64,000 bases of DNA from Agromyces sp. CF514 (lineage in GTDB: Bacteria; Actinomycetota; Actinomycetes; Actinomycetales; Microbacteriaceae): positions 496,001-560,000 of the forward strand of contig NZ_FOZD01000001.1 in assembly GCF_900113185.1 (NCBI RefSeq), written 5' to 3'. Position 1 is the first letter of the stretch; each line of letters begins with the position of its first letter. Of this stretch, positions 34,898 to 42,882 are shown piece after piece. A model generated the notes under the pieces. The model searched no databases. It saw nothing but the letters and a program-made list of their open reading frames with translations, and had not been told where the DNA came from. Position numbers and translations under genes: made by a program.

Positions 34898-37800
34898 TCA
34901 CTCGCAGGTGAACCGCGCGTCCCCCCAGACGCCGTGAGCGCCGTTGATGCTTCCGGGCGCCTGCACGATCAGGTCGACGTACTGCACGCCGGTGAGATCG
35001 ACCTCCACCTGCTCGGGCGCGAACCCGGGCGTGAACGTGCGCGACTGGTAGCGGTTCACGCCGTCGACGTCGACCTGGAAGATCACGTTGCCGGCGAAGC
35101 CCGCCTCCAACCCGACCGCCGAGGTGAAGGCGCTGCACGCCCCGCCCACGTAGTAGGTGATCTTCGAGGCGGCGTGCACGCCGAGGCCCTTGGCGTACGT
35201 CGGCTGCTCGCCCGTCGCGGGATCGGTGTAGTTCACCGCGAGCGGCACGTCGGGCGAGTCCGCGGCATCCTTGTTCGCCACGTCCTTGCCGATGACGCCC
35301 CACCCGTTCGTGGCGCTCTGCCACGGCACGTCGGAGGCCCACGCGGTGCCGCTCGGGGTCGCGGGCATGGGCTGGTCGACGACCTTCCAGTCGAAGATGC
35401 GCATCCGCGACTCGGTCGGCAGCACCACGTACTCGAGCTCCTTCGCCGGGTTCAGCCGAACGAGGTTCGAGTACACCTGGTACTTGCCCGTCGGGTACTC
35501 GTACACCGCGGGGTTCGTCGCGCTGTTGCGCCCGAGCGACGTGATCGCGACGCTCGAACCGCCGAGCCCCGAGGCCTGCAGCAGCCAGTTCGGGAAGTAG
35601 ACGCCCTGCTTCGCGACCGTGCCGTCGGTGTAGTGCAGCTCGAGCTCGGGGCTCACTCCGCCGCCCGTGGCGGCGGAGGCGAGCACGGCGAGGTGCGTGC
35701 CCTGACCCGAGAGCGCGACGGTCTGGCCGGCCGGCGAGACCGAGTCGGCGGCACCGTCCGGGGCCGGCCACGTGTACCCGATCGCGGCGTCTCCCGTGCC
35801 GACGGTCACCGTCGACCCGGGCGTGACGCCGGCCCTGGCGAGCGCCTCGGCCGAGAAGCTCGCGCCGCCGCCGTCGAAGTCGCCGGCCTTCGCCGTCGAG
35901 AGCTCGGTGACCGAGTCCGCGTTGTACGCACCGGCGAGCGACCCGTACGCCACGTAGAGCTGGTTCGCCCCCGACACGGTGTTCGCCGTGCCCTTGGAGG
36001 TGTACGACGCCTCGACGGCGACCGTCTGCAGGTCGGCCGCTGCGGCATCCGTGATCTCGAAGACGAACTCGGCCTTCGCGGTGCCGCCCTGCTTCACGGT
36101 GCCGGGCTCGCCGCCGTTCGACGAGACGAGGGTCCAGCCCTCGGGGGCGACGGGCGTCAGCACGACCGCGTCCTTGGCCTTGCCGCCGGTGTTCGCGAAG
36201 GTGGCCGTCACCGTGGTCTGCTCGCCCTGGAACACGCGCTCCGCGAGGTCGACGGCGACGGATGCCGCGGCGACCTCCGCGTCCTGGCCGCCCACGCCGC
36301 TCGTGTCGGTGAGCGTGAGGCGGACCGAGTCGTCGGCGTCGACCGCGCCGGTCGAGATCACGACGACCCCGCCCGCCCGATCGGCGAGGTAGGTCCAACC
36401 GGGCGCGGCGTCGAGCGCGACGACGTCGTCGACGCGGGGCAGGGCGCGGTTGCCGAGCTTGACCTGCTTCGGCGCCGAGCCGGTGTGCGCCTCGACGCGA
36501 TAGGGTCGCGCCTCGGCCATGCCCGCGTAGTCGCCGTCGCGCTCGCCGATCTCGATGCGCACCGTGCCCTTCTTGCCGGCCTTCGGCGCGTCGACCGAGA
36601 ACGCCTGCGTGCTCGAGTCTCCGTCGGCGTAGGCCCGGGTCACCTTGTCGTCCTCGTACAGCGCGAAGCCGCTGTCGCCCTGCGGGTAGACCGAGAGCGT
36701 GATGGGCGAGTCCTCGGGCACGAGCGACGCGTTGCGGGCGACGACGCCCTGCGGCACCACGGCCCCTGCGCGCACGAAGATCGGCAGCCGGTCGAGCGGC
36801 GCCGGGTGCCCGTTGAGCACCTGTCCGCCCTCGTGCACGCGACCCGTCCAGTAGTCGACCCACTGATCGCCCGCGGGCAGGTAGATGCCGTTGCGAACGG
36901 TGGTCTTCGTGAAGACGGGGGCCACGAGGTAGTCGCCGCCGAGGAGGAACTCGTTGTTGGCCTCGACGCTGTACGCGCCGGGGTCGTGGGGGTACTCGAG
37001 CGCCACCGAGCGCATCATCGGCAGGCCGCTGCGGTGCGATTCGGCCGCGAGCGAGTAGATGTACGGCATGAGCTGCTGGCGCAGCTGCAGGTACGAGCGG
37101 TTGATCGCGGTCGCCTCGTCGCCGTAGAGCCACGGGCGCTTGTCGGTCGACGCCCACCCGCTCATCGAGTAGAGCGCAGGGGCGAACGCCTTCCACTGCA
37201 GGTCGCGCACGTAGCTCTCGGCCGACCCGCCGAAGATGCCGTCGACATCGCCCGTCGTGAACGGCAGGCCGGAGTTGCCCGCGCCCGTGAGCGCCGAGAC
37301 CTGCCAGCGCACGGCGTCGAGGTTGCCGCTGTGGTCGCCCGTCCACTGCATGCCGCAGCGCTGCGAGCCTGCCCATCCCTCGACCATGAGCGAGGTGCCG
37401 CGGGCGTCGGAGTACTGCTCGATGCCCGCGTGCGCGGCCTCGCAGCCGGTCAGCGCGAGTCGGTAGCCCGACCCGACCCAGGCCACGTCGAGCTTGCGCA
37501 GGCGGATGCCCGCGTCGCCGACCTCCGACTCCTGCTCGGTCAGCGATCGCTGGGTCCAGAGTCCCGTCTTCAGGCCGGTCTCGGCGGCGATGGCGTCGAC
37601 GGTCTGCGGCAGGTCCTGGTACTCGCAGCCGTAGCCGTCGTTCACGAGCATCCAGCCCGCCGGCATGTCGTTCTCGACGAAGTCCTTCGCGATCTCGAGC
37701 GCCTGCGGCGTCTTCAGCTTCGCCGGGTCGCGCGAGCCGGAGTAGGTGGGGCTCGACCGGTTGTAGCAGTCGGCGTCGCCGTACTCGAGGGCGTACACCG

Positions 37801-38713
37801 GCGGCATCATCGGGCGGCCCGTGAGCTTGGTGTACGAGTCGAGCGCGTGGGCGTAGTCGCCCACGAAGTAGTAGGCGTCGAAGCGCTGCTCGGCGTGGGT
37901 CGTCGTGTGCGCCGCGAAGTCGTAGCTGCCGGCGGCGAAGGTGTTCCGCAGCACGCCGTAGCCGTTCGAGGACATGTAGTACGGCACCGCGTTGGGGTAT
38001 CCGTCGTCGTCCCAGTCGAAGTTCTTGGCCACGTTGATGGTCGCGCCCGTGTGGATCGAGCGGCCGTTCTGCATGCCGCCTCCGAGGAACTGCTCGCCCT
38101 CGACGCCCGCGAGGTGCTGGGTGGTCGAGCGGTCGCCGAAGCTCAGCGGTGCGGACTCCGACCAGACGACGTCGCCGCCGTCGCGCTTGAGCGTGGTGCT
38201 GCCGCTGGCGGGATCGACCTCGAGCTTCACCTTCGAGGTGGAGATGGTGATGGGCTTGCCCCGGCGCTCGCTCACCTTGACCGAGGCATGCGTGAAGTCG
38301 TCGGTGCCGACCACGATGTCCGCGGTGCGTGCGGGGTCGCCTTCCGGCGTGTTCGCGGGGTCGGTGAACTCGCCGGTCGGCGAGGCCTCGAGCCGCAGGG
38401 TCTCGGCGTCGAGGAACGTGACCCGGTAGGCGCCGCGCTCGGCCTCGAGCGTGACCGTCGATCCGTCGCGTTCGACGCCGGTGATGGCGCCCAGGGTCTT
38501 GCCGGCGTCGTCCACGGGGACTTCGGGACTCACCGGCTTCGGCGTGATCGGCGTGGGCGCGCTCGCCGCGGCCGAGGCCGGTTGGGCGGTGCCGATCGTG
38601 AAGGTGATCGCGCTGAGGCCGGTGATCGCGACGAGGGTCGCGAGGCCCAGTGCGGTGGTGCGCCGGGCTCTGCCGACGGCGGGTGTTCGAGACTGCTGCA
38701 TCGTTGCTCGCAT
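34898..38713 (-). CDS. secreted GH31 family glycoside hydrolase with NEW3 and NPCBM domains
   Basis: A 1271-residue secreted enzyme. The signal peptide is residues 1 to about 49. The GH31 N-terminal beta domain (about 75-300) leads into the barrel; KLDVAWVGSGY with Asp409 matches the nucleophile region of GH31 alpha-galactosidase-type enzymes rather than the WxDMNE of alpha-glucosidases, and WTGDHSGN with Asp460 is the acid/base region. C-terminal GH31 beta domains run to about 740, a NEW3 domain lies near 850-930, and an NPCBM carbohydrate-binding domain closes the protein (about 1130-1271). Alpha-galactosidase-like action on plant or microbial glycans is the best guess. ATG at 38713 is chosen; an in-frame ATG at 38701 is an alternative. 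Confidence 0.9.
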   Translation of the reverse strand: MRATMQQSRTPAVGRARRTTALGLATLVAITGLSAITFTIGTAQPASAAASAPTPITPKPVSPEVPVDDAGKTLGAITGVERDGSTVTLEAERGAYRVTFLDAETLRLEASPTGEFTDPANTPEGDPARTADIVVGTDDFTHASVKVSERRGKPITISTSKVKLEVDPASGSTTLKRDGGDVVWSESAPLSFGDRSTTQHLAGVEGEQFLGGGMQNGRSIHTGATINVAKNFDWDDDGYPNAVPYYMSSNGYGVLRNTFAAGSYDFAAHTTTHAEQRFDAYYFVGDYAHALDSYTKLTGRPMMPPVYALEYGDADCYNRSSPTYSGSRDPAKLKTPQALEIAKDFVENDMPAGWMLVNDGYGCEYQDLPQTVDAIAAETGLKTGLWTQRSLTEQESEVGDAGIRLRKLDVAWVGSGYRLALTGCEAAHAGIEQYSDARGTSLMVEGWAGSQRCGMQWTGDHSGNLDAVRWQVSALTGAGNSGLPFTTGDVDGIFGGSAESYVRDLQWKAFAPALYSMSGWASTDKRPWLYGDEATAINRSYLQLRQQLMPYIYSLAAESHRSGLPMMRSVALEYPHDPGAYSVEANNEFLLGGDYLVAPVFTKTTVRNGIYLPAGDQWVDYWTGRVHEGGQVLNGHPAPLDRLPIFVRAGAVVPQGVVARNASLVPEDSPITLSVYPQGDSGFALYEDDKVTRAYADGDSSTQAFSVDAPKAGKKGTVRIEIGERDGDYAGMAEARPYRVEAHTGSAPKQVKLGNRALPRVDDVVALDAAPGWTYLADRAGGVVVISTGAVDADDSVRLTLTDTSGVGGQDAEVAAASVAVDLAERVFQGEQTTVTATFANTGGKAKDAVVLTPVAPEGWTLVSSNGGEPGTVKQGGTAKAEFVFEITDAAAADLQTVAVEASYTSKGTANTVSGANQLYVAYGSLAGAYNADSVTELSTAKAGDFDGGGASFSAEALARAGVTPGSTVTVGTGDAAIGYTWPAPDGAADSVSPAGQTVALSGQGTHLAVLASAATGGGVSPELELHYTDGTVAKQGVYFPNWLLQASGLGGSSVAITSLGRNSATNPAVYEYPTGKYQVYSNLVRLNPAKELEYVVLPTESRMRIFDWKVVDQPMPATPSGTAWASDVPWQSATNGWGVIGKDVANKDAADSPDVPLAVNYTDPATGEQPTYAKGLGVHAASKITYYVGGACSAFTSAVGLEAGFAGNVIFQVDVDGVNRYQSRTFTPGFAPEQVEVDLTGVQYVDLIVQAPGSINGAHGVWGDARFTCE

Positions 38714-38741
38714 TCTTCAGATTGATAGTTTGTGACGTTTA

Positions 38742-38757
38742 GAGCGGCCAAACGCTC
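38742..38757. promoter_or_regulatory. inverted repeat upstream of the GH31 gene
   Basis: GAGCG-GCCAAA-CGCTC lies 29 bp before the GH31 start in a relatively AT-rich stretch shared with the divergent hydrolase gene. It is a candidate operator; no regulator gene is adjacent. Confidence 0.4.
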
Positions 38758-38857
38758 AAATCAGATCACTTTAAGATCACCCCCGTCAAGGGGACACGCA
38801 CGATCGACGCGAAGGTCGCACCTGTCGAGCGGATGCCGCGCCTGCCATGATGTGCGC

Positions 38858-39706
38858 ATGCCGACGTTCACCGATGCGCACGGGGTCCACATCCACTACC
38901 AGGCGTGGCGGGTGCCCGAGCCGACCGCGGTGGTGCAGCTCGCGCACGGCGTCGGCGAGCACATCGGACGCTACGGCGAACTCGTCGCCGCGCTGAACGA
39001 GGCGGGCTACTCCGTGTGGGCCGACGATCATCGCGGCCACGGCCAGACCGGCTTCGAGCAGCACGGCGGCGACCTCGACCGCATCGGCCGCCTCGGGCCT
39101 GGCGGCCTGCGCGCCACGATCGATGCCGTGCACCAGTTCACGGGCGTGATCCGCGAGACCGAGGGTGCCGACGTGCCGCTCGTGCTGCTCGGTCACTCGT
39201 GGGGCTCGCTGATGGCGCAGATCATCGTCAACCGGCATCCGCGGGACTACGACGCCGTCGTGCTCACGGGCACCGCGTACCGCACGCTGTTCGACATGAA
39301 CGGCGGCGACCTGAACGCCCGCCACAAGCACCTCGGGCCGACGCCGGTGGAGTGGCTGAGCCGCGACCCTGCGGTGGCGCCCGCGTTCATGGCCGACCCC
39401 TACACGACCGAGGTGCCGCTGCGGAAGCTGTTCGGCACGCTCGACGCCATGCGCCTGCTCGGCCGGCCCGCGAAGCACCTGCCGCCCGAGCTGCCGCTGC
39501 TCATCATGGTCGGCTCCGACGACACGCTCGGCGGCGAGCAGAGCGCCGTGAAGCTCGCCAAGGCGTACACGCGTCGCTCGGGCCTGGTCGACGTGACCCT
39601 CGTGGTCTACGACGACGCCCGCCACGAGGTCTTCAACGAGACGAACCGCGAAGAGGTGCGCAGCGACCTCATCACCTGGCTCGACGAGCGCTTCGCGGTC
39701 GACTGA
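38858..39706 (+). CDS. alpha/beta hydrolase, monoacylglycerol lipase-like
   Basis: A 282-residue soluble hydrolase of the lysophospholipase/monoglyceride lipase (Hydrolase_4) group. The nucleophile elbow is GHSWG with Ser114, the acid is in GSDDTLGG and the histidine in YDDARHEVFNE; the oxyanion HGVGEH at about 30-35 is also typical. Length fits the family. The ATG at 38858 gives the usual N-terminus; a CATGAT box 6 nt upstream might serve a leaderless mRNA, but a GTG two codons earlier is possible. It is followed 4 bp later by the convergent phosphatase gene. Confidence 0.9.
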   Translation: MPTFTDAHGVHIHYQAWRVPEPTAVVQLAHGVGEHIGRYGELVAALNEAGYSVWADDHRGHGQTGFEQHGGDLDRIGRLGPGGLRATIDAVHQFTGVIRETEGADVPLVLLGHSWGSLMAQIIVNRHPRDYDAVVLTGTAYRTLFDMNGGDLNARHKHLGPTPVEWLSRDPAVAPAFMADPYTTEVPLRKLFGTLDAMRLLGRPAKHLPPELPLLIMVGSDDTLGGEQSAVKLAKAYTRRSGLVDVTLVVYDDARHEVFNETNREEVRSDLITWLDERFAVD

Positions 39707-39710
39707 CCGG

Positions 39711-40355
39711 CTACATCTTCGCGTGCCAGGGCGGCACGTCGTAGCCGAGCAGGCGGATGCGCGGGTGGTGCGATGCGTCGGACTCCGTCGCCCACGGGTA
39801 GACGATCGTCGTGACGTGGCAGTTGCCGAGCACGGGCAGCAGGTCGCGGTAGCCGTCGGGATCCATGCCGGCCAGCTCGCAGAACAGCAGCCGGATCAGC
39901 GTCGCGTGCGCCACGATGAGCACGCGCCCGTCGGGGAACTCCTCGACGAGCTCGTCGAACACCGGAATGGCCCTGGCGATGCCGGCGCGACCGGTCTCGC
40001 CGCCCGGGAACGGGTTGCTCGCCGGGGCCCGGCAGAAGGCCGCCCACTCGTCGGGGAACCGCTCCACGAGCTCGTCGGGAGTGAGGCCCTCGGCGTCGCC
40101 GAAGTCGATCTCGACGAGCCGGTCGTCGACGCGCAGCGGCAGGCCCGTGGTCTCGACCGAGGGCGCCGCCGAACGTCGCGCGCGGCTCAGCGGCGAGGCC
40201 ACGATCGCGTCGAGCTCGGCGTCGACCGCCCAGGCGCCGAGCGCGGCCGCCTGACCGAGTCCGTGGCGCGTGAGCGCGACATCCGAGTTGCCGGCGTACC
40301 GATGGTCGGCGTGCCAGACGGTCTCGCCGTGCCGTGCCAGGAAGAACGTCGTCAT
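39711..40355 (-). CDS. histidine phosphatase family protein
   Basis: A 214-residue phosphatase of the phosphoglycerate-mutase-like branch. The phosphohistidine motif is LARHGET with His9 and Arg8; the second conserved histidine lies in IVAHATLIR. Length and motif spacing match broad-specificity acid phosphatases and alpha-ribazole-type enzymes; the natural substrate cannot be given. The frame is open upstream across the lipoate ligase start, but the ATG at 40355 begins directly at the domain and has GAGGGG upstream. It is divergent from the lipoate ligase gene with overlapping -10 boxes. Confidence 0.9.
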   Translation of the reverse strand: MTTFFLARHGETVWHADHRYAGNSDVALTRHGLGQAAALGAWAVDAELDAIVASPLSRARRSAAPSVETTGLPLRVDDRLVEIDFGDAEGLTPDELVERFPDEWAAFCRAPASNPFPGGETGRAGIARAIPVFDELVEEFPDGRVLIVAHATLIRLLFCELAGMDPDGYRDLLPVLGNCHVTTIVYPWATESDASHHPRIRLLGYDVPPWHAKM

Positions 40356-40381
40356 CGCAGCCCCCTCAGGTCCACGATTCG

Positions 40382-40398
40382 ATCGTAGGCTGTCCCTC
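40382..40398. promoter_or_regulatory. overlapping divergent -10 boxes
   Basis: TAGGCT (40386-40391, plus strand) lies 7 nt before the ATG of the lipoate ligase gene (leaderless). TACGAT on the minus strand (40387-40382) serves the phosphatase gene. The two hexamers share the central TA, so the promoters should exclude each other. Confidence 0.5.
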
Positions 40399-41448
40399 AT
40401 GCACGGTGAGTACAAGGTTCCCGGTGGCAAGCTCGTGGTCGTCGACTTCGACGTCGTCGACGGGGTCATCCGCTCGCCCAGGGTCGCAGGCGACTTCTTC
40501 CTCGAGCCCGACGAGGCGCTCGCCGACATCGACGGGGCGCTCGACGGGCTCGCCGCGGCGGCCGATGCCAAGACCATCGCGGCCGCCGTCGCCGCGGCGC
40601 TCCGACCCGACGCGGTGCTGCTCGGCTTCTCGCCCGAGGCCGTCGCGGTCGCGGTGCGGCGTGCGCTGACGGATGCCACGAGCTGGTCGAACTACGAGTG
40701 GGAGGTCGTGCACGACCCGGCCGTGTCGCCGCGCGTGCACCTCGCGCTCGACGAGGTGCTCGCCACGCGCGTGGGCGACGGTCGTCGCAAGCCGACCCTG
40801 CGCTTCTGGGAGTGGGACGAGTCGGCCGTCGTGATCGGCAGCTTCCAGTCGGTGAAGAACGAGGTCGACCCCGAGGGCGCCGAGCGCAACGGCTTCGACG
40901 TCGTGCGCCGCATCTCGGGCGGCGGCGCGATGATGATGGAGCGCGGCAACGTCGTCACCTACTCGCTGTACGTGCCGGCCGAACTCGTGCAGGGCATGAG
41001 CTTCGCCGACTCCTACGCGTTCCTCGACGACTGGGTGCTGCAGGGCCTGCGCGGCCTCGGCATCGAGGCGACGTACCAGCCGCTGAACGACATCGCCTCG
41101 CCCCTGGGCAAGATCGGCGGGGCCGCGCAGAAGCGCCTCGGATCCGGCGGCGTGCTGCACCACGTGACCATGGCGTACGACCTCGACAACGAGAAGATGC
41201 TCGAGGTGCTGCGCATCGGCCGCGAGAAGATCAGCGACAAGGGCATCGCCTCTGCGGCCAAGCGCGTCGACCCGCTGCGTTCGCAGACCGGGCTCAGCCG
41301 CGCGGCGATCATCGAGGCGCTCATCCAGACCTTCGTGTCGCTGCACGGCGCGACCCGTGGCACGGTCGCTCCCGACGAGCTCGCCGAGGCCGAGGCGCTC
41401 GCCGAGTCGAAGTTCGCGAGCGAGGAGTGGCTCTACCGCGTGCCGTGA
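40399..41448 (+). CDS. lplA: lipoate-protein ligase with N-terminal accessory domain
   Basis: A 349-residue enzyme that attaches lipoate (or octanoate) to lysines of dehydrogenase E2 and GcvH proteins through an adenylate. Residues 1-90 (GEYKVPGGKLVVVDFDVVDGVI, then VAGDFFLEPDEAL) match the LplA C-terminal accessory domain, and residues 95-349 the BPL/LplA/LipB catalytic domain: RRISGGGAMMMERGN (170-184) and Lys238 in KIGGAAQKR. In E. coli LplA the order is the reverse. The ATG at 40399 is fixed by the TAGGCT box 7 nt upstream. It is divergent from the phosphatase. Confidence 0.88.
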   Translation: MHGEYKVPGGKLVVVDFDVVDGVIRSPRVAGDFFLEPDEALADIDGALDGLAAAADAKTIAAAVAAALRPDAVLLGFSPEAVAVAVRRALTDATSWSNYEWEVVHDPAVSPRVHLALDEVLATRVGDGRRKPTLRFWEWDESAVVIGSFQSVKNEVDPEGAERNGFDVVRRISGGGAMMMERGNVVTYSLYVPAELVQGMSFADSYAFLDDWVLQGLRGLGIEATYQPLNDIASPLGKIGGAAQKRLGSGGVLHHVTMAYDLDNEKMLEVLRIGREKISDKGIASAAKRVDPLRSQTGLSRAAIIEALIQTFVSLHGATRGTVAPDELAEAEALAESKFASEEWLYRVP

Positions 41449-41456
41449 CCGCCCGA

Positions 41457-41503
41457 AGCCGCAGCGGCAGTCGCAGCGGCAGCGGTGTCGTCGCAGCGGC
41501 TGC
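41457..41503. repeat. GCAGCG-rich short repeat in the spacer after lplA
   Basis: Hexamers close to GCAGCG recur about five times, and AGCCGC at the left end can pair with GCGGCT at the right end. It may form an imprecise terminator for lplA. Confidence 0.35.
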
Positions 41504-41557
41504 GCGAGGCATCCGCTCGGCTCGAAGCCCGTGTGAGGAACGCTCATCCGGCGCAGG

Positions 41558-41569
41558 TACAATCGCCGG
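41558..41569 (+). promoter_or_regulatory. leaderless -10 box TACAAT
   Basis: TACAAT (41558-41563) lies 6 nt before the ATG at 41570 and is the closest match to the consensus TATAAT among the leaderless promoters of this window. Confidence 0.6.
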
Positions 41570-41890
41570 ATGGAGTGGTGGATCTGGCTCGGCCTCGGTG
41601 TGCTCATCGTCGCCGCGCTGACCCTTTCGGTGCGCCGGGGGTGGGTCGACCTCTCCGACAAGACCCGCAAGGGCAAGCCGAGCGGCAGTGCCGTCATGAT
41701 GATCGGCGACGAGGTCTTCGCCCCGCGCAAGTACGAGGCGCAGATCGAGCAGGAGCGCCAGGCGCGGCTCCCCACGCCCGCACCGCTCGCGGGCGACCCC
41801 GACAAGGGCATCTCGTACGCTGCGGCCGACGCTGAAGCCGGTGCTCCCAATCGCTTCAAGGGCAGCATCCGTCTCGACGTCGAGCGCTGA
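41570..41890 (+). CDS. small single-pass membrane protein of unknown function
   Basis: A 106-residue protein with one N-terminal helix (WWIWLGLGVLIVAALTLSV, about 3-21) and a hydrophilic, charged cytoplasmic part that contains GSAVMMIGDEVFAPRKYEAQIEQERQ. The family is not recognised; the MIGDEVFxPxKYE part looks conserved enough to be a domain. The start is supported by a TACAAT box 6 nt upstream. The DNA methyltransferase gene begins 29 bp downstream. Confidence 0.78.
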   Translation: MEWWIWLGLGVLIVAALTLSVRRGWVDLSDKTRKGKPSGSAVMMIGDEVFAPRKYEAQIEQERQARLPTPAPLAGDPDKGISYAAADAEAGAPNRFKGSIRLDVER

Positions 41891-41919
41891 CCGACCCGGT
41901 CACTGCCAGACTGGAGCGC

Positions 41920-42819
41920 GTGACCCACGACGAGCCCGACCGCATCATCCACGCGGACAACCTCGCCGTGCTCCCCACGCTCCCCGACGGGCGCTTCACG
42001 CTCATCTACCTCGATCCGCCGTTCAACACGGGGCGCGCACAGACCCGTCGGGCGACCAGCCACATCAGGGTCGAGGCGACGGATGACGCGACGCCACCGC
42101 CCGGCTCCAAGGGCGCGGCCGGAACCATCACCGGATTCGCGGGCCGCCGCTACGAACGCATCAGGGGCGACCTGCTGCGCTACGACGACCGCTTCGACGA
42201 CTACTGGGGGTTCCTCGAGCCGCGCCTCGTCGAGGCATGGCGGCTGCTCGCCGACGACGGCACCCTGTACCTGCACCTCGACTATCGCGAGGCGCACTAC
42301 GCGAAGGTGCTGCTCGATGCGCTGTTCGGGCGCGAGTGCTTCCTCAACGAGCTGATCTGGGCCTACGACTACGGCGCGAAGGCCAAGCGCAAGTGGCCGA
42401 CCAAGCACGACACGATCCTCGTGTACGTGAAGAACCCGGCGGCGTACTGGTTCGACTCGACGACGGTCGACCGCGAGCCGTACATGGCGCCCGGGCTCGT
42501 GACGCCCGAGAAGGCGGAGCTCGGCAAGCTGCCGACGGATGTCTGGTGGCACACGATCGTGTCGCCGACCGGCCGTGAGAAGACCGGGTATCCGACGCAG
42601 AAGCCCGAGGGCATCCTGCGGCGCATCGTGCAGGCGTCGACCCGCGAGGGCGACTGGGTGCTCGACTTCTTCGCCGGATCGGGCACGACCGGTGCCGTGG
42701 CCGCGACCCTCGGCCGACGGTTCGTGCTCGTCGACGAGAACCCCGAGGCGATCGCCGTCATGCGCGCGAGGTTCGCGAGCATCGAGGGCGTCGAGTTCGA
42801 GGGCGTCGAGCCGGGCTGA
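41920..42819 (+). CDS. orphan site-specific DNA methyltransferase (beta class)
   Basis: A 299-residue N6-adenine or N4-cytosine methyltransferase. Motif IV is DPPFN (Asp32-Asn36), and the SAM-binding motif I FFAGSG lies at 250-255, so the order catalytic-target recognition-SAM binding marks the beta class (CcrM/MboII-like). The target-recognition part lies between about 95 and 215. No restriction endonuclease gene is near, so it may mark DNA for timing, expression or repair rather than defence. The start is a GTG at 41920, with CAGACT 7 nt upstream, a weak leaderless promoter, or GGAG as ribosome site. The recognition sequence is unknown. Confidence 0.88.
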   Translation: MTHDEPDRIIHADNLAVLPTLPDGRFTLIYLDPPFNTGRAQTRRATSHIRVEATDDATPPPGSKGAAGTITGFAGRRYERIRGDLLRYDDRFDDYWGFLEPRLVEAWRLLADDGTLYLHLDYREAHYAKVLLDALFGRECFLNELIWAYDYGAKAKRKWPTKHDTILVYVKNPAAYWFDSTTVDREPYMAPGLVTPEKAELGKLPTDVWWHTIVSPTGREKTGYPTQKPEGILRRIVQASTREGDWVLDFFAGSGTTGAVAATLGRRFVLVDENPEAIAVMRARFASIEGVEFEGVEPG

Positions 42820-42822
42820 GCC

Positions 42823-42856
42823 GGTTACCCATGGGCGCGCCGCCCTTCTCGTAACC
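42823..42856 (+). terminator. two-level hairpin after the methyltransferase gene
   Basis: GGTTAC (42823-42828) pairs with GTAACC (42851-42856), and inside it GGGCG (42833-42837) pairs with CGCCC (42841-42845). It starts 4 bp after the stop codon and ends before the promoter of the MFS gene. Confidence 0.45.
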
Positions 42857-42869
42857 CCCTCAGCGGGAG

Positions 42870-42882
42870 TAGCGTCGGGCGG
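42870..42882 (+). promoter_or_regulatory. leaderless -10 box TAGCGT
   Basis: TAGCGT (42870-42875) lies 7 nt before the GTG at 42883; no Shine-Dalgarno sequence is present. Confidence 0.5.

Noticed and set aside
34934-38725. An open frame of about 1260 codons on the plus strand, antisense to the GH31 gene
   Set aside because: It has no recognisable domain and a composition of Arg, Gly, Val and Ala typical of the reverse reading of GC-rich codons; the minus-strand frame has full GH31, NEW3 and NPCBM motifs.
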